Positions 10,288 to 21,059 of a DNA stretch of 64,000 nt are shown here, piece by piece. Under the pieces are notes generated by a model. The model did no database searches, was not told the DNA's origin, and saw nothing but the letters and a program-made list of their open reading frames with translations. The DNA is from Serratia liquefaciens. Its GTDB lineage: Bacteria; Pseudomonadota; Gammaproteobacteria; Enterobacterales; Enterobacteriaceae. Numbering within the stretch: position 1 is the first letter of the stretch; each line of letters starts with the position of its first letter. The stretch spans positions 1,302,001 through 1,366,000 of the forward strand of contig NZ_CP088930.1 of assembly GCF_027594825.1 (NCBI RefSeq), in the 5' to 3' direction. Both the position numbers and the translations under genes were made by a program.

Positions 10288-10782
10288 TCAGGCATTGATA
10301 ATTTGCGCTATCTCAACGGCGCTCAAATGATACTGGCGTGGGCATGACAGCCAGATAGCCAGCATACGCTGGTACTTTTCCCACATTTTGGTTTGGGCGT
10401 TGAAGCCGTGGCTGCCGGAATCGAAATGAGTATAGCGCCCCTCGGTGTTAACCAGGAAACGCACGTAGCTCAGATGGCGCGCCTCGGTCGCGGCGTCAAA
10501 GCCGAGAAACGCCAGGCGGCGGGCTTCAATGCCTTGTTTGTCTTTCAGATTGTCCCAGGAAACCTGCAGCGCGTGGTGCATTTCCATAACGTTGATAATG
10601 GTGCGGCACACGTCTTCGCTCATTTCGCCGAAGTCGCGATCCAGCTCGCGCATCTGCAGGCCAAAACCGCGTTCGATAATGGTCTGCAAGCGACGATAAC
10701 GTTCAGCGCTATCCGGATCCAGCAGGGTCATCATCTTGTATTGGTTCGACAGGATCAGGCGTTGGGCGTGGGTCATTTCCAT
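10288..10782 (-). CDS. yfbU: Conserved protein YfbU (UPF0304)
   Basis: 164-residue cytoplasmic protein, identical in length to E. coli YfbU. Helical; conserved segments are [11 protein letters not shown] at the N-terminus and [19 protein letters not shown]. In E. coli YfbU has been linked to toxin-mediated cell death, but its biochemical role is unknown. GAGGAAAT precedes the ATG. Followed by hxpA. Confidence 0.9.
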   Translation of the reverse strand: MEMTHAQRLILSNQYKMMTLLDPDSAERYRRLQTIIERGFGLQMRELDRDFGEMSEDVCRTIINVMEMHHALQVSWDNLKDKQGIEARRLAFLGFDAATEARHLSYVRFLVNTEGRYTHFDSGSHGFNAQTKMWEKYQRMLAIWLSCPRQYHLSAVEIAQIINA

Positions 10783-10892
10783 TATAATTTCCTCGATAAA
10801 TTACTCATGGCGAAAGCATCGCACAGCGCAATATCACAGGAAATCACAACTCGCCGGTTCTTTGATTTGAACGGGGGTTATTGGCCAGAACG

Positions 10893-10926
10893 CTAAAATG
10901 GCCGCCAGGAATACGGCCATTTTTAG
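10893..10926 (-). terminator. Terminator after yfbV
   Basis: AAAATGGCCG/CGGCCATTTT stem with a 9-base loop; TTTTAG follows leftward. It starts at the yfbV stop codon and is near-symmetrical. Confidence 0.85.
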
Positions 10927-10928
10927 TG

Positions 10929-11384
10929 TTAAAGGTCATCCAGGAAGGTTTTATCCAACTGCTTGAAGGCGCGTTTCAGCAGGTCCGCCAGCGACTGGTA
11001 GGTCGGCGTGCCTTCTACCGGCGCGACGGCCTGACCGGCTTCGGTCAGCTTGTTTCGTACCTCATGGAACCACTGCAACAGCGTTGGCGGTAACGGAGTG
11101 ACAGAACGACGGCCCAACCACCACAGGCCCTGCATCGGCATGCTGCAGGCGAACAGAGCGGTGGCGATCGCCGGGCCCAACTGGCCCCCCAGGGCAATCT
11201 GCCAGGTCAGGGTAAACACCGCCAGCGGCGGCATAAAGCGGACGGCAAAGCGGGTGGCACTCGCAACGCGATTCTCCGGAAAGACCGGAGCCAGACGTTT
11301 GTCTGACGGCCAGGTTTTCATGTAATGCTGCCCGCGCTGGAAGACCTGAAACCAGCTTACGGAACCGGACGGTTTGCTCGTCAT
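10929..11384 (-). CDS. yfbV: Inner-membrane protein YfbV (UPF0208)
   Basis: 151-residue inner-membrane protein matching E. coli YfbV in length. Two hydrophobic helices (about 45-65 and 70-92) flank a short loop GGQLGPA; the C-terminal third is a soluble helical domain ending [12 protein letters not shown]. The start at 11384 (MTSKPSG) was chosen over the open frame from 11429 because it gives the family length and has GAGGT six bases upstream. It is divergent from ackA. In E. coli YfbV is implicated in Ter macrodomain insulation; I cannot tell function from sequence alone. Confidence 0.88.
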   Translation of the reverse strand: MTSKPSGSVSWFQVFQRGQHYMKTWPSDKRLAPVFPENRVASATRFAVRFMPPLAVFTLTWQIALGGQLGPAIATALFACSMPMQGLWWLGRRSVTPLPPTLLQWFHEVRNKLTEAGQAVAPVEGTPTYQSLADLLKRAFKQLDKTFLDDL

Positions 11385-11738
11385 CGCGTACCTCAACGTC
11401 ACAAAGAAAAATAAGGGCACGGCCAACACATACTAAAAAATTTGAAGCTTTAAATTTATTTTGTGTTTGCCTCGGGCTATCGGTATCCTAGGCCGGCCTT
11501 TTGGCCGGTAGAAGATGACAATAATTCTGTCAACTTTTAGCCCTATAAAAATCAAGATTACTTAAACCGCAGAGAAATCATCGGTTTTTTCATCGTCATG
11601 TGGTTTGTGCAATTCACATGATGTTAATCATAAATGTCAACGGCATTATGCGCTACGCTTGTTGTCTGATTGACGATTAATTCACCACGTGTTTTGGTAT
11701 TTCCTTTAACAACACGAACTATTTAAGTAGGTACTTCC
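11385..11738. promoter_or_regulatory. Divergent yfbV/ackA promoter region
   Basis: 354 bp without a gene. It contains a CCGGCC-TTTT-GGCCGG hairpin (11493-11508) and an AT-rich stretch with TGTTAATCATAAATGTCA (from about 11629) that loosely resembles ArcA/FNR-type sequence, but neither consensus is met. Family knowledge: E. coli ackA is oxygen-responsive. Confidence 0.45.
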
Positions 11739-12941
11739 ATGTCGAGTAAGCTAGTACTGGTCCTGAACTGCGGCAGTTCTTCCCTGAAGTTCGCTATCAT
11801 CGATGCTGTCAACGGTGAAGAACACCTCTCCGGCCTGGCCGAATGTTTCCACCTGCCTGAGGCTCGCCTCAAGTGGAAGATGGACGGCGCCAAACACGAA
11901 GCGGCTCTGGGTGCCGGCGCTGCGCACAGCGAAGCACTGAACTACATTGTTAATACTATTCTGGCACAAAAACCGGAGCTTTCTGCACAGCTGACCGCTA
12001 TCGGTCACCGCATTGTGCACGGCGGCGAGAAGTTCACCGCTTCTGCCGTGATCAATGACGAAGTCTTGCAGGGTATCAAAGATTCGGTGCCGTTTGCACC
12101 ACTGCATAACCCGGCGCACCTGATCGGTATCGCTGAGGCATTGAAATCCTTCCCTAAACTGGCGGATAAAAACGTTGCCGTGTTCGACACCGCGTTCCAC
12201 CAGACCATGCCGGAAGAATCCTACCTGTACGCCCTGCCGTACAGCCTGTACCGTGACCACAGCGTTCGTCGCTATGGCGCACACGGCACCAGCCACTTCT
12301 ACGTCACTCAAGAAGCTGCGAAAGTGCTGAACAAGCCGGTTGAAGAAGTTAACCTGATCACCTGCCACCTGGGCAACGGCGGTTCCGTAACCGCAGTGCG
12401 CAACGGCAAATGCGTTGACACCTCCATGGGTCTGACCCCGCTGGAAGGCCTGGTCATGGGCACCCGCAGCGGTGACATCGATCCAGCGATCATCTTCCAC
12501 CTGCACGACTCTCTGGGCATGAGCATTGATCAAATCAACAAAATGCTGACCAAAGAATCCGGCCTGCTGGGCCTGACCGAAGTCACCAGCGACTGCCGTT
12601 ACGTTGAAGACAACTACGCAACCAAAGCCGATGCAAAACGCGCGATGGACGTATTCTGCCACCGTCTGGCCAAGTACATCGGTGCCTATAGCGCCCTGAT
12701 GGACGGTCGTCTGGACGCGGTCATCTTCACCGGCGGCATCGGCGAAAACGCCGGTATGGTTCGTGAGCTGACCCTGGACAAACTGGGCCTGCTGGGCTTC
12801 GAGATTGACCACGAGCGCAACATGGCCGCTCGCTTCGGTAAATCCGGTGCAATCACCAAAGACGGCAGCCGCCTGGCGCTGGTTATCCCGACCAACGAAG
12901 AGTTGGTCATCGCGCAAGACGCATCCCGTCTGACCGCGTAA
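11739..12941 (+). CDS. ackA: Acetate kinase
   Basis: Acetate kinase, 400 residues as in E. coli; interconverts acetyl phosphate + ADP and acetate + ATP in the cytoplasm. ASKHA-fold signatures are present: [13 protein letters not shown] near the N-terminus (phosphate 1), [10 protein letters not shown], and [11 protein letters not shown] with the GTRSGDIDP loop (phosphate 2/adenosine). Followed by pta after a hairpin; together they form the acetate overflow/assimilation pathway and set the cell's acetyl phosphate level. A 388-codon antisense frame is a shadow. Confidence 0.98.
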   Translation: MSSKLVLVLNCGSSSLKFAIIDAVNGEEHLSGLAECFHLPEARLKWKMDGAKHEAALGAGAAHSEALNYIVNTILAQKPELSAQLTAIGHRIVHGGEKFTASAVINDEVLQGIKDSVPFAPLHNPAHLIGIAEALKSFPKLADKNVAVFDTAFHQTMPEESYLYALPYSLYRDHSVRRYGAHGTSHFYVTQEAAKVLNKPVEEVNLITCHLGNGGSVTAVRNGKCVDTSMGLTPLEGLVMGTRSGDIDPAIIFHLHDSLGMSIDQINKMLTKESGLLGLTEVTSDCRYVEDNYATKADAKRAMDVFCHRLAKYIGAYSALMDGRLDAVIFTGGIGENAGMVRELTLDKLGLLGFEIDHERNMAARFGKSGAITKDGSRLALVIPTNEELVIAQDASRLTA

Positions 12942-12952
12942 ACGCTCTCCGA

Positions 12953-12976
12953 CACCGTCAGCTCAGGCTGGCGGTG
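12953..12976 (+). other. Hairpin between ackA and pta
   Basis: CACCGTCAGC–TCAG–GCTGGCGGTG (one G·T pair), then CTGTTTTA. The short weak T-tract suggests partial termination or mRNA processing that could lower pta relative to ackA. Confidence 0.55.
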
Positions 12977-13016
12977 CTGTTTTAGCCTCATGTTAATTCG
13001 TGAAGAGGACTATTCT

Positions 13017-15179
13017 GTGTCACGTACAATTATGTTGATCCCCACCGGCACCAGCGTCGGCCTGACCAGCGTCAGCCTGGGTGTCATCCGCTCCATGGAG
13101 CAAAAAGGCGTTAGCCTGAGCGTGTTCAAACCTATCGCTCAGCCACGCACCGGCGGCGACTCGCTCGACCAGACCACCACCATCATCCGCAGCAGCAACT
13201 CCACCATCACGGCGGCCGAGCCGCTGCGCATGAGCTACGTTGAGGGCCTGCTGAGCTCCAACAAGCAAGATGAGTTGATGGAAGAGATCGTGGCGCGCTA
13301 CCACGAGAACACCAAAGACGCGGAAGTGGTGCTGATCGAAGGCCTGGTGCCGACTCGTAAGCACCAGTTCGCCAACGCGCTCAACTATGAAATCGCCAAG
13401 ACGCTGAATGCGGAAATCGTTTTTGTACTGGCACTGGGCAATGATTCCCCGGCTCAGTTGAAAGAGCGCATCGAGCTGGCTCGCAGCAGCTTCGGCGGCA
13501 GCAAGAACAAAAACATCACCGGCGTGATCATCAACAAGCTGAACGCCCCGGTTGACGAGCAGGGCCGTACCCGTCCTGACCTGTCCGAGATCTTCGACGA
13601 CTCCACCAAGGCCAGCGTAACCAACGTTGACCCGGCGCAACTGTTCGCCAACAGCCCGCTGCCGGTACTGGGCTGCGTGCCGTGGAGCTTCGACCTGATC
13701 GCGACCCGCGCTATCGACATGGCCCGTCACCTGAAGGCCACCGTGGTCAATGAAGGCGACATCATGACCCGTCGCGTGAAGTCTGTAACCTTCTGTGCGC
13801 GCAGCATTCCGCACATGCTGGAACACTTCCGTCCGGGTTCACTGCTGGTCACCTCGGCAGACCGTCCTGACGTGCTGGTTTCTGCCTGTCTGGCGGCGAT
13901 GAACGGCGTGGAAATTGGTGCTGTGCTGCTGACCGGCGGCTACGCTATCGACGAACCGATCAGAAAGCTTTGTGAACGTGCGTTCCAAACCGGCCTGCCG
14001 GTCTTTATGGTCGAAACCAACACCTGGCAGACCTCGCTGAGCCTGCAAAGCTTCAACCTCGAAGTGCCGGCGGACGACCACCAGCGCATCGAGAAAGTGC
14101 AGAACTACGTGGCCAGCCACATCAACGCAGAATGGATCGAGTCTCTGACTGCGACCTCCGAGCGTTCGCGTCGCCTGTCTCCACCGGCGTTCCGCTATGA
14201 GCTGACTGAGCTGGCGCGTAAAGCCGGCAAACGCATCGTGCTGCCGGAAGGCGACGAGCCGCGTACCGTGAAAGCGGCGGCTATCTGCGCCGAACGTGGT
14301 ATCGCAGAGTGTGTGCTGCTGGGCAATCCGGAAGAGATCCAGCGCGTTGCCGCGGCTCAGGGCGTTGAGCTCGGCAAAGGCATCGAGATTGTTGATCCGG
14401 TCGCCGTGCGCGAACAATATGTTCCGCGTCTGGTTGAGCTGCGTAAGAGCAAGGGCATGACCGAAGTGGTTGCGCGCGAGCAACTGGAAGATAACGTGGT
14501 TCTCGGCACCCTGATGCTGGAGAAAGGCGAAGTCGACGGTCTGGTTTCCGGCGCGGTTCACACCACCGCCAACACCATCCGTCCACCGCTGCAGCTGATC
14601 AAAACGGCGCCGGGCAGCTCGCTGGTGTCCTCCGTGTTCTTCATGCTGCTGCCTGATCAGGTTCTGGTGTACGGCGACTGCGCGATCAACCCGGACCCAA
14701 CCGCAGAACAGCTGTCTGAAATCGCGATCCAGTCGGCAGACTCCGCTGCGGCCTTCGGTATCGAACCACGCGTAGCCATGATCTCCTACTCCACCGGTAA
14801 CTCCGGCGCAGGTAGCGACGTTGAGAAAGTGCGTGAAGCGACGCGTCTGGCGCAGGAAAAACGTCCTGACCTGATCATCGACGGCCCACTGCAGTACGAC
14901 GCCGCCATCATGGCCGACGTCGCCAAGTCCAAAGCGCCAAACTCACCGGTTGCAGGCCAGGCTACCGTGTTCATCTTCCCAGATCTGAACACCGGTAACA
15001 CCACCTACAAAGCGGTACAGCGTTCCGCTGACCTGGTGTCCATCGGGCCAATGCTGCAAGGCATGCGCAAGCCGGTGAACGACCTGTCACGTGGCGCACT
15101 GGTAGACGATATCGTTTATACCGTAGCCCTGACCGCTATCCAGTCTTCCCAGGCTGATGCAGCAGCAGTCAAAGCCTGA
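13017..15179 (+). CDS. pta: Phosphate acetyltransferase
   Basis: Pta, 720 residues (E. coli 714); converts acetyl-CoA + phosphate to acetyl phosphate + CoA. Domain order: DRTGG/BioD-like N-terminal P-loop domain ([11 protein letters not shown]), a DRTGG middle domain (about 230-340), then the catalytic PTA_PTB domain (about 390-715), with [13 protein letters not shown] and [10 protein letters not shown]. The start is GTG 13017 with AAGAGGA nine bases upstream, matching the E. coli start; an in-frame ATG at 12990 falls next to the intergenic hairpin and would add nine unconserved residues. Confidence 0.97.
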   Translation: MSRTIMLIPTGTSVGLTSVSLGVIRSMEQKGVSLSVFKPIAQPRTGGDSLDQTTTIIRSSNSTITAAEPLRMSYVEGLLSSNKQDELMEEIVARYHENTKDAEVVLIEGLVPTRKHQFANALNYEIAKTLNAEIVFVLALGNDSPAQLKERIELARSSFGGSKNKNITGVIINKLNAPVDEQGRTRPDLSEIFDDSTKASVTNVDPAQLFANSPLPVLGCVPWSFDLIATRAIDMARHLKATVVNEGDIMTRRVKSVTFCARSIPHMLEHFRPGSLLVTSADRPDVLVSACLAAMNGVEIGAVLLTGGYAIDEPIRKLCERAFQTGLPVFMVETNTWQTSLSLQSFNLEVPADDHQRIEKVQNYVASHINAEWIESLTATSERSRRLSPPAFRYELTELARKAGKRIVLPEGDEPRTVKAAAICAERGIAECVLLGNPEEIQRVAAAQGVELGKGIEIVDPVAVREQYVPRLVELRKSKGMTEVVAREQLEDNVVLGTLMLEKGEVDGLVSGAVHTTANTIRPPLQLIKTAPGSSLVSSVFFMLLPDQVLVYGDCAINPDPTAEQLSEIAIQSADSAAAFGIEPRVAMISYSTGNSGAGSDVEKVREATRLAQEKRPDLIIDGPLQYDAAIMADVAKSKAPNSPVAGQATVFIFPDLNTGNTTYKAVQRSADLVSIGPMLQGMRKPVNDLSRGALVDDIVYTVALTAIQSSQADAAAVKA

Positions 15180-15200
15180 TAATCCCCGAATTATCAGATA

Positions 15201-15231
15201 AAAAAAACCGGTCAATTGACCGGTTTTTTTA
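15201..15231. terminator. Bidirectional terminator pta/yfcD
   Basis: 18-bp perfect palindrome ACCGGTCAATTGACCGGT (15208-15225) flanked by seven A and seven T; serves the convergent pta and yfcD. Confidence 0.93.
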
Positions 15232-15245
15232 TTTGCGGAAACGCA

Positions 15246-15803
15246 TCAGGCATTTTCATCGCTATCGCGTAACGGCTTGCCATAGGCCTGTTCGTTGTTG
15301 CGCGTCAGCCACAGCGACAGCGCTTTTAGCGAGTCCGGCGTGAATTCATCGCAGCGGGCGGTGATCTCTTCCGGCGTCAGCCAGCTCACCTCAACCACTT
15401 CTTCTTCCTGCAGTGCAAATGGGCCATGAGAGACACAGCTGAACAGCGCGCCCCACACCCGGCACTGCTCTTCTTCAAAGTAGAACAGCCCATGCTCGGC
15501 GAAAGGCACGCCAGCAATACCCAGTTCCTCTTCCGCCTCGCGGCGAGCGGAATCCAGCACGTTCTCCCCGCTTTGCACTACGCCACCCGCAGTGGCGTCC
15601 AGCCAACCCGGATAGAAATCTTTAATGTCGGTGCGACGCTGCACCAGAATTTTTCCCATTCCATCATGCACCACAATATAGGTAGCACGATGACGCAGCC
15701 GTTGAGCACGCATCTGTTGGCGACTGGATTGAGCAATCACTTCATTTTGCTCGTTGACGATATCAACCCACTCGGTATCTGCAGCCTGACCCTGTTCCGC
15801 CAT
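15246..15803 (-). CDS. yfcD: Nudix hydrolase YfcD
   Basis: Nudix-family hydrolase, 185 residues, of the isopentenyl-diphosphate-isomerase-like branch. The Nudix box GX5EX7REUXEEXGU is complete (G-VVQSG-E, then REAEEELGI) at about residues 73-96. Substrate unknown. E. coli YfcD has 180 residues and is similar throughout. yfcE lies 90 bp upstream on the same strand. Confidence 0.92.
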   Translation of the reverse strand: MAEQGQAADTEWVDIVNEQNEVIAQSSRQQMRAQRLRHRATYIVVHDGMGKILVQRRTDIKDFYPGWLDATAGGVVQSGENVLDSARREAEEELGIAGVPFAEHGLFYFEEEQCRVWGALFSCVSHGPFALQEEEVVEVSWLTPEEITARCDEFTPDSLKALSLWLTRNNEQAYGKPLRDSDENA

Positions 15804-15893
15804 CCTCTAAAACCTTCTATTTTGGCGCGATGCATCCCGCGCACTGGTTAATCAATGAGTGTTTTTCAAAGATTTTTATTGTGTGTGTATAAA

Positions 15894-16445
15894 TTAGTGC
15901 GTTAATGCCACCTCTGCAACAGCCTTGCCGCCGTCCAAAGTGACCACACTTAAAATGCCGTCCTCCAGTATGCCATAGCTGGCGGGAAAGCCCCCTTTCG
16001 GAATGCTGACCGACCCTGGATTAAAGCAGTAAATCTCTCCCTGCCGTTCCGCCTGCGGCAAATGGCTGTGCCCGTAAACCAGCACATCACCAGCAGATAA
16101 CGGCGGCAGTGCGGAGGGATGATAAAGGTGTCCGTGGGTTAAAAACAATCGTCTTTTTTGCAATAGCACCTGCTGCCAAGACGCGGTGATGGGAAACGAC
16201 AATAACATCTGATCAACTTCACTGTCACAGTTGCCGCGAACGGCGATGATCTTGTCGCTATAGCGATTCAATTGTTCGGCAACCTGCGCCGGTTGATAAC
16301 CCGCAGGCAAAGCATTTCGCGGCCCGTGATTCAGCAAATCGCCCAGCAGGATCAGCCAATCGGCTCCGCTTTGTTCAAAACGTTCCAGCACGCTTTCGGT
16401 GGCGGGTAGCGAACCGTGTATATCGGAGGCGAATATCAGCTTCAT
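15894..16445 (-). CDS. yfcE: Metallophosphodiesterase YfcE
   Basis: Calcineurin-like phosphodiesterase, 183 residues. Metal-binding motifs run in order: SDIHGS (D8, H10), GDLLNHGP, RGNCDSEVD, LTHGHLYHP and GHSH. E. coli YfcE is a Mn-dependent phosphodiesterase active on model substrates; the physiological substrate is unknown. AAAGGAAAGG precedes the ATG. Confidence 0.92.
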   Translation of the reverse strand: MKLIFASDIHGSLPATESVLERFEQSGADWLILLGDLLNHGPRNALPAGYQPAQVAEQLNRYSDKIIAVRGNCDSEVDQMLLSFPITASWQQVLLQKRRLFLTHGHLYHPSALPPLSAGDVLVYGHSHLPQAERQGEIYCFNPGSVSIPKGGFPASYGILEDGILSVVTLDGGKAVAEVALTH

Positions 16446-16704
16446 AACCTTTCCTTTGACGGGGAAATAACGGCTATTTTATCGCAGTGGCCGACGACGG
16501 CAAGGCTGCCGAGCAAGCGGCGGCTAAAGACCTGGAACTGTGATGCATGTTGTAGAGATAGCATCAGACGAATCTCACATAGCCTGCTATTCTTAGCTGC
16601 TATTGTGGGTAACCCTATAGAAAGATCTTTGATATACCTTTGTGCGCGGCGAAGACCGCAACAACGTGTAATGACTTACAGATCACCTTACCGCAGGAGG
16701 CAAC

Positions 16705-17334
16705 ATGATTGACCTGTATTACGCGCCTACTCCCAATGGTCACAAAATTACCCTGTTTCTGGAGGAGGTTGGCTTACCCTACCGTATCCATCGCGTAAAT
16801 ATCAGCGCCGGCGACCAGTTCAAGCCGGATTTTCTGAGCATTTCACCCAACAACAAAATTCCGGCCATCGTCGACCAGCAGCCGGTTGATGGCGGTGCGC
16901 CCATCAGCCTGTTCGAATCCGGCGAGATTCTGCTGTATCTGGCGGAGAAAACCGGCAAATTGCTGAGCAAAGGCCTGCGCGAACGTGCCGCTACGCTACA
17001 GTGGCTGTTCTGGCAAGTCGCGGGCTTTGGGCCCATGCTCGGGCAAAACCATCACTTTAACCATTACGCGCCTCAGCCGGTGCCTTACGCCATCGAACGC
17101 TACCATCTGGAAACCAAGCGTCTGTATGCCGTGCTGGAAGCCGAGCTGCAAAAGCACCCGTACCTGGGCGGCGACAACTACAGCATCGCCGATATTGCGA
17201 CTTACCCCTGGGTGGTGTCTCACCCGCGCCAACGCATCGATCTGGCGGATTACCCGGCGGTACGCAACTGGTTTGAACGCATCAGCAACCGTCCGGCCAC
17301 CGCTCGCGCCTACAAGCTGGCCGAACAGGGCTAA
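16705..17334 (+). CDS. yfcG: Glutathione-dependent disulfide-bond oxidoreductase YfcG
   Basis: Glutathione S-transferase-fold protein of the nu class, 209 residues (E. coli YfcG 215). The thioredoxin-like N-terminal domain begins [21 protein letters not shown] and contains NNKIPAIVD and the [14 protein letters not shown] glutathione-binding loop; the helical C-terminal domain follows from about 90. E. coli YfcG reduces disulfides with glutathione and has little transferase activity. AGGAGG lies seven bases before the ATG. A GC hairpin at 17343-17361 follows. Confidence 0.92.
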   Translation: MIDLYYAPTPNGHKITLFLEEVGLPYRIHRVNISAGDQFKPDFLSISPNNKIPAIVDQQPVDGGAPISLFESGEILLYLAEKTGKLLSKGLRERAATLQWLFWQVAGFGPMLGQNHHFNHYAPQPVPYAIERYHLETKRLYAVLEAELQKHPYLGGDNYSIADIATYPWVVSHPRQRIDLADYPAVRNWFERISNRPATARAYKLAEQG

Positions 17335-17342
17335 ATTTCCCG

Positions 17343-17361
17343 CTCCCCGACCCGCGGGGAG
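17343..17361 (+). terminator. Probable terminator after yfcG
   Basis: CTCCCC–7 bases–GGGGAG followed by TTTCCTT, nine bases past the yfcG stop. Confidence 0.5.
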
Positions 17362-17438
17362 TTTCCTTCGGCTCGTTATCTTTTCCTTACTTTCCGTGTA
17401 TTCTGAGCGGCAATAATCAGACCTGTGGAGATCTTCTG

Positions 17439-17810
17439 ATGTCATTCAGTCAACCCGACGCCATTATTCGTATAAAAAACCTGCGGTTGCGTACTTTCAT
17501 CGGTATCAAGGAAGAAGAAATTAACAATCGTCAGGACATCCTGATTAACGTGGTGATCCACTACCCGGCGGATAAAGCGCGCGACAGTGAAAATATCGAC
17601 GACGCGCTCAATTACCGCACTATCACCAAAGCCATCATCCGCCATGTGGAAGATAACCGCTTCGCCCTGCTGGAAAAATTAACTCAGGATGTGCTCGATA
17701 TCGTGAAACAACATGCCTGGGTAACCTATGCTGAAGTAGAGATAGATAAACTACTGGCCCTGCGCTACGCCGACTCGGTTTCGATGACCATGAGCTATCG
17801 CCGGGCCTGA
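17439..17810 (+). CDS. folX: Dihydroneopterin triphosphate 2'-epimerase
   Basis: 123-residue FolB-fold protein matching E. coli FolX (120). It epimerises dihydroneopterin triphosphate to the monapterin form, the precursor of tetrahydromonapterin. Family signatures: [16 protein letters not shown] at the start and a conserved lysine in [14 protein letters not shown]. yfcH follows 28 bp downstream, probably in the same transcript, as in E. coli. Confidence 0.93.
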   Translation: MSFSQPDAIIRIKNLRLRTFIGIKEEEINNRQDILINVVIHYPADKARDSENIDDALNYRTITKAIIRHVEDNRFALLEKLTQDVLDIVKQHAWVTYAEVEIDKLLALRYADSVSMTMSYRRA

Positions 17811-17838
17811 AAACCACCTGTTTCAGGGAGAATCGACC

Positions 17839-18753
17839 ATGCGAGTCCTGATAACCGGCGCCACAGGATTGATAGGGAGCAGCCTGACGCAGCGGCTGTT
17901 GGGCCTTTCTCACCAGGTTACGGTACTGAGCCGTAACCTGCCCCGCGCTCGTGAACGCTTCGGTGAGCAGGTCAGCTACTGGTCAACGTTGCAGGATCAG
18001 CCTTCGCTCGATGGCTTTGACGCGGTGATCAACCTGGCCGGCGAGCCGATCGCAGACAAGCGCTGGAGCAAAGCGCAGAAAGAGCGCCTGTGCCACAGCC
18101 GCTGGGATCTGACCGAACAGTTGGTGAAACTGATTAACGCCGGCAGTACCCCGCCCAGCGTGCTGATTTCCGGTTCCGCGACCGGTTACTACGGCGATCA
18201 GGGGCAGGCGGTCGTCACCGAAGACGAAGCGCCGCATGACGAATTCACCCATCAACTCTGTCAGCGTTGGGAATCTCTGGCGCTACAGGCGCAAAGCGAC
18301 GCGACCCGCGTCTGCCTGCTGCGCACCGGCGTAGTGCTGGCGGCAAAAGGCGGCGCGCTGGCGAAGATGCTGCCGCCGTTTCGCTTCGGGCTGGGCGGGC
18401 CCATCGGCAGCGGCCGTCAATACCTGCCGTGGATCCACCTGGACGACATGGTCAATGGCATTATCTATTTGCTGGATCACCAGACCCTGCAAGGCCCTTT
18501 CAATATGGTCGCCCCTTATCCGGTCCACAACGAGCAGTTTGCCGCTCAGTTGGCCAACGTGCTCGATCGGCCGGCATTTTTACGCGTCCCGGCATTCGCC
18601 CTGCAATTATTGATGGGGGAAGCGGCGGTATTGGTCTTGGGCGGGCAACGTGCGGTGCCGAAAAGGCTGGAAGAGGCAGGCTTCAGCTTCCGCTTTCTGG
18701 AGCTGGAGCAGGCGCTGGATGATGTGATCAATCAGCGGGACTCCGTGCGCTGA
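17839..18753 (+). CDS. yfcH: SDR-family epimerase YfcH
   Basis: Extended/atypical short-chain dehydrogenase (SDR39U1 type), 304 residues. N-terminal NAD(P)-binding [25 protein letters not shown], and a C-terminal DUF1731 tail ([15 protein letters not shown], then [13 protein letters not shown]). Function unproven; it travels with folX in enterobacteria. Confidence 0.92.
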   Translation: MRVLITGATGLIGSSLTQRLLGLSHQVTVLSRNLPRARERFGEQVSYWSTLQDQPSLDGFDAVINLAGEPIADKRWSKAQKERLCHSRWDLTEQLVKLINAGSTPPSVLISGSATGYYGDQGQAVVTEDEAPHDEFTHQLCQRWESLALQAQSDATRVCLLRTGVVLAAKGGALAKMLPPFRFGLGGPIGSGRQYLPWIHLDDMVNGIIYLLDHQTLQGPFNMVAPYPVHNEQFAAQLANVLDRPAFLRVPAFALQLLMGEAAVLVLGGQRAVPKRLEEAGFSFRFLELEQALDDVINQRDSVR

Positions 18754-18761
18754 GGAAGATA

Positions 18762-18787
18762 TCGGGGCCAGAAAAATACGGCCCCGA
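18762..18787. terminator. Hairpin between convergent yfcH and hisP
   Basis: TCGGGGCC, ten-base A-rich loop, GGCCCCGA. Perfect 8-bp arms centred between the two stop codons; no long T-runs. Confidence 0.6.
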
Positions 18788-18794
18788 CAGCCGA

Positions 18795-19568
18795 TTATTT
18801 TAAAGCGCCGGAAAGAAACTGCTGCAGACGCGGGCTTTTCGGATTGCCAAACAGTTCGGCCGGTGGCCCCTGCTCTTCGATCAACCCTTTGTGCAGGAAA
18901 ATCACGTGGCTGGACACGTGGCGAGCAAACTCCATCTCGTGCGTCACCACCACCATGGTTTTCCCCTCTTCCGCCAGCTTCTGCATGATGCGCAGCACTT
19001 CACCTACCAGCTCCGGATCCAGCGCCGACGTCGGTTCATCAAACAGCAAAACTTCCGGCTCCATCGCTAACGCCCGGGCGATCGACACGCGCTGCTGCTG
19101 CCCGCCGGACAGGTGCACCGGGTATTTGCCGCGGGCACGTTCGTCGATGCCGACCTTATCCAGATAGCGTATCGCACGCTCACGCGCCTCGGTCTTGCTC
19201 AACCCCAGCACCTGCACTGGCGCTTCCATCACGTTCTCCAGCACGGTCATGTGGCTCCACAGGTTGAAGTGCTGGAACACCATGGTCAGGCGGGTACGCA
19301 GCAGCTGCAGCTGTTTCTTGTCGAACACCTTAAGCTGCCCGTCCTTGTCGCGCACCATGCGGATATCTTCATTGTTCAGGCTAATGGACCCTTCACTCGG
19401 CTTTTCCAGGAAGTTAATGCAGCGCAAAAAGGTGCTTTTGCCGGAACCGGAAGAACCGATGATGCTAATCACGTCCCCTGCGTTGGCCGCCAGCGATACG
19501 CCCTTCAACACTTCGTGTTCGCCATAGCGCTTATGCAGTTCGGTGACGGCTAATTTATTCTCAGACAT
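18795..19568 (-). CDS. hisP: Histidine/basic amino acid ABC transporter ATPase
   Basis: 257-residue ABC ATPase of the polar amino acid importer. Walker A GSSGSGKST (about 37-45), Q-loop in FQHFNLW, signature LSGGQQQR, Walker B VLLFDEPTSALDPE and the H-loop VVTHEM are intact. It is last in hisJ-hisQ-hisM-hisP, 18 bp after hisM. Works as a dimer on the cytoplasmic side of HisQM. Confidence 0.97.
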   Translation of the reverse strand: MSENKLAVTELHKRYGEHEVLKGVSLAANAGDVISIIGSSGSGKSTFLRCINFLEKPSEGSISLNNEDIRMVRDKDGQLKVFDKKQLQLLRTRLTMVFQHFNLWSHMTVLENVMEAPVQVLGLSKTEARERAIRYLDKVGIDERARGKYPVHLSGGQQQRVSIARALAMEPEVLLFDEPTSALDPELVGEVLRIMQKLAEEGKTMVVVTHEMEFARHVSSHVIFLHKGLIEEQGPPAELFGNPKSPRLQQFLSGALK

Positions 19569-19586
19569 AGTGTGTTCCCGTCATTA

Positions 19587-20291
19587 TCAGTGATTAACGT
19601 GTGCCATCCAGCGCTTTTCCGCCTTGCGGAACAGGCTGATTAACCCGTAAGAGATGATCAGATACAGCACGGCCGCAATGCCGAAGGCATAAAACGGTTG
19701 ATAGGTCGCCGCATTGATATCACGCGCTATTTTCAGCAGATCCGGCACGGTGGCGGTAAACGCCAGCGCGGTGGAGTGCAGCATCAGGATCACTTCGTTG
19801 CTGTAGGCCGGCAAAGCGGTGCGCAGCGCGGAAGGCAAAATGATGCAGCGATACATTTTAAAGCGCGAAAAACCGTAGGCATTGCCTGCCTCGATTTCAC
19901 CGTGCGGAACCGCGCGAATAGCCCCGGCAAAGATCTCGGTGGTATAGGCGCAGGTGTTCAGCGTCAGCGCCAAAATGGTGCAATTGAGCCCGCTGCGGAA
20001 GAAGGCGTTGAGAAAGTCCGTGCCCCGCACGATTTCCAGGCTGTACATGCCGGAGTAGAACACCAGCAATTGCACATACAACGGCGTGCCGCGGAATATG
20101 TAGGTATACAGCCATACCGGGAAGCGCACCCATCTGATGGGGGAAACGCGTGCCACCGCCATCGGGATCGCCAGCAAGCCGCCCATCACCACCGAGGAGA
20201 TCAGCAACCACAGCGTGACCGCCACGCCGGTAAAGCGATAACCGTCGCTCCACAACAACGACTGCCAGTACTGTTGCAAGATTTCGATCAT
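19587..20291 (-). CDS. hisM: Histidine ABC transporter permease HisM
   Basis: Permease of 234 residues with five predicted transmembrane helices and the EAA-like loop (HGEIEAGNAYGFSRFKMY … LPSALRTALP) that contacts HisP. Its start overlaps the hisQ stop by four bases (ATGA), implying coupled translation and a 1:1 heterodimer. Confidence 0.96.
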   Translation of the reverse strand: MIEILQQYWQSLLWSDGYRFTGVAVTLWLLISSVVMGGLLAIPMAVARVSPIRWVRFPVWLYTYIFRGTPLYVQLLVFYSGMYSLEIVRGTDFLNAFFRSGLNCTILALTLNTCAYTTEIFAGAIRAVPHGEIEAGNAYGFSRFKMYRCIILPSALRTALPAYSNEVILMLHSTALAFTATVPDLLKIARDINAATYQPFYAFGIAAVLYLIISYGLISLFRKAEKRWMAHVNH

Positions 20292-20974
20292 AGCTCAGCC
20301 CTCCGAACGCCGAGGGAATAACGCCGTTCAAGCCACAACAGCACGCCATTGGACAGGGTGGTGAACACCAGATAAACCACCCCGGCCACGATCGCGAAGA
20401 AGAACGGCTGGTAGGTGCCTTTTCCGGCCAGCTGAGTGGCCTTCACCACGTCGTTCAGGCCCAGGATCGACACCAGCGCCGTCGCCTTCAGGATCACCTG
20501 CCAGTTATTGCCGATGCCCGGCAGGGCAAAACGCATCATCGAAGGGAACAGAATGCGGCGGAAAATCTGGGAGCCGGAAAAGCCGTAGGCAGTGGCCGCT
20601 TCGATCTGCCCTTTCGGCACCGCCAGAAAGGCCCCGCGAAAAGTCTCGGTGAAATAGGCGCCGTAGATAAACCCGAGGGTGATGATCCCCGCGCTGAGCG
20701 GATCAATATCGATTTGCGAAAAACCAAGCAGTTCGGTGATGTTGTTAAGTGCAATTTGCAGGCCATAGAAAATCAGCAGCATCAGTACCAGATCGGGTAC
20801 GCCACGGATCAGCGTGGTATAAGCGCCAAACAGCGTGGAAAGCAGGCGGCTATGGGAAAGCTTGCCGCCGGCGCCGATCAAACCAATCACCACCGCCAGC
20901 AGTACGGAACTGAGGGCCAGCTCCAGCGTCACCAAAGCGCCCTCAAATATCAATTGGGAGTAGCCTTGCAGCAT
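20288..20974 (-). CDS. hisQ: Histidine ABC transporter permease HisQ
   Basis: 228-residue inner-membrane permease paired with HisM. It has five transmembrane helices and the EAA motif region (GQIEAATAYGFSGSQIFRR). It lies 85 bp downstream of hisJ with a GC-rich hairpin in between. Confidence 0.96.
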   Translation of the reverse strand: MLQGYSQLIFEGALVTLELALSSVLLAVVIGLIGAGGKLSHSRLLSTLFGAYTTLIRGVPDLVLMLLIFYGLQIALNNITELLGFSQIDIDPLSAGIITLGFIYGAYFTETFRGAFLAVPKGQIEAATAYGFSGSQIFRRILFPSMMRFALPGIGNNWQVILKATALVSILGLNDVVKATQLAGKGTYQPFFFAIVAGVVYLVFTTLSNGVLLWLERRYSLGVRRAEL

Positions 20975-21012
20975 TTACTTCACCCTGTCGTCATAGGATC
21001 CCGAACCATCGA

Positions 21013-21028
21013 GGCCGGCAGACCGGCC
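21013..21028 (-). other. REP-like hairpin between hisJ and hisQ
   Basis: GGCCGG–CAGA–CCGGCC. The same position in Salmonella hisJ–hisQ holds REP sequences that stabilise the upstream message. It may keep the binding protein in excess over the permease. Confidence 0.5.
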
Positions 21029-21059
21029 CCGTAGTCACAACATGGAAGGGTATGCGGCA

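Noticed and set aside
11620..11650. ArcA/FNR box upstream of ackA
   Set aside because: Repeat spacing is 13 bp rather than the ArcA 11, and no FNR dyad is seen.
11751..12917. 388-codon antisense frame in ackA
   Set aside because: Covers an essential, fully conserved enzyme on the other strand; no ribosome-binding site or domain.
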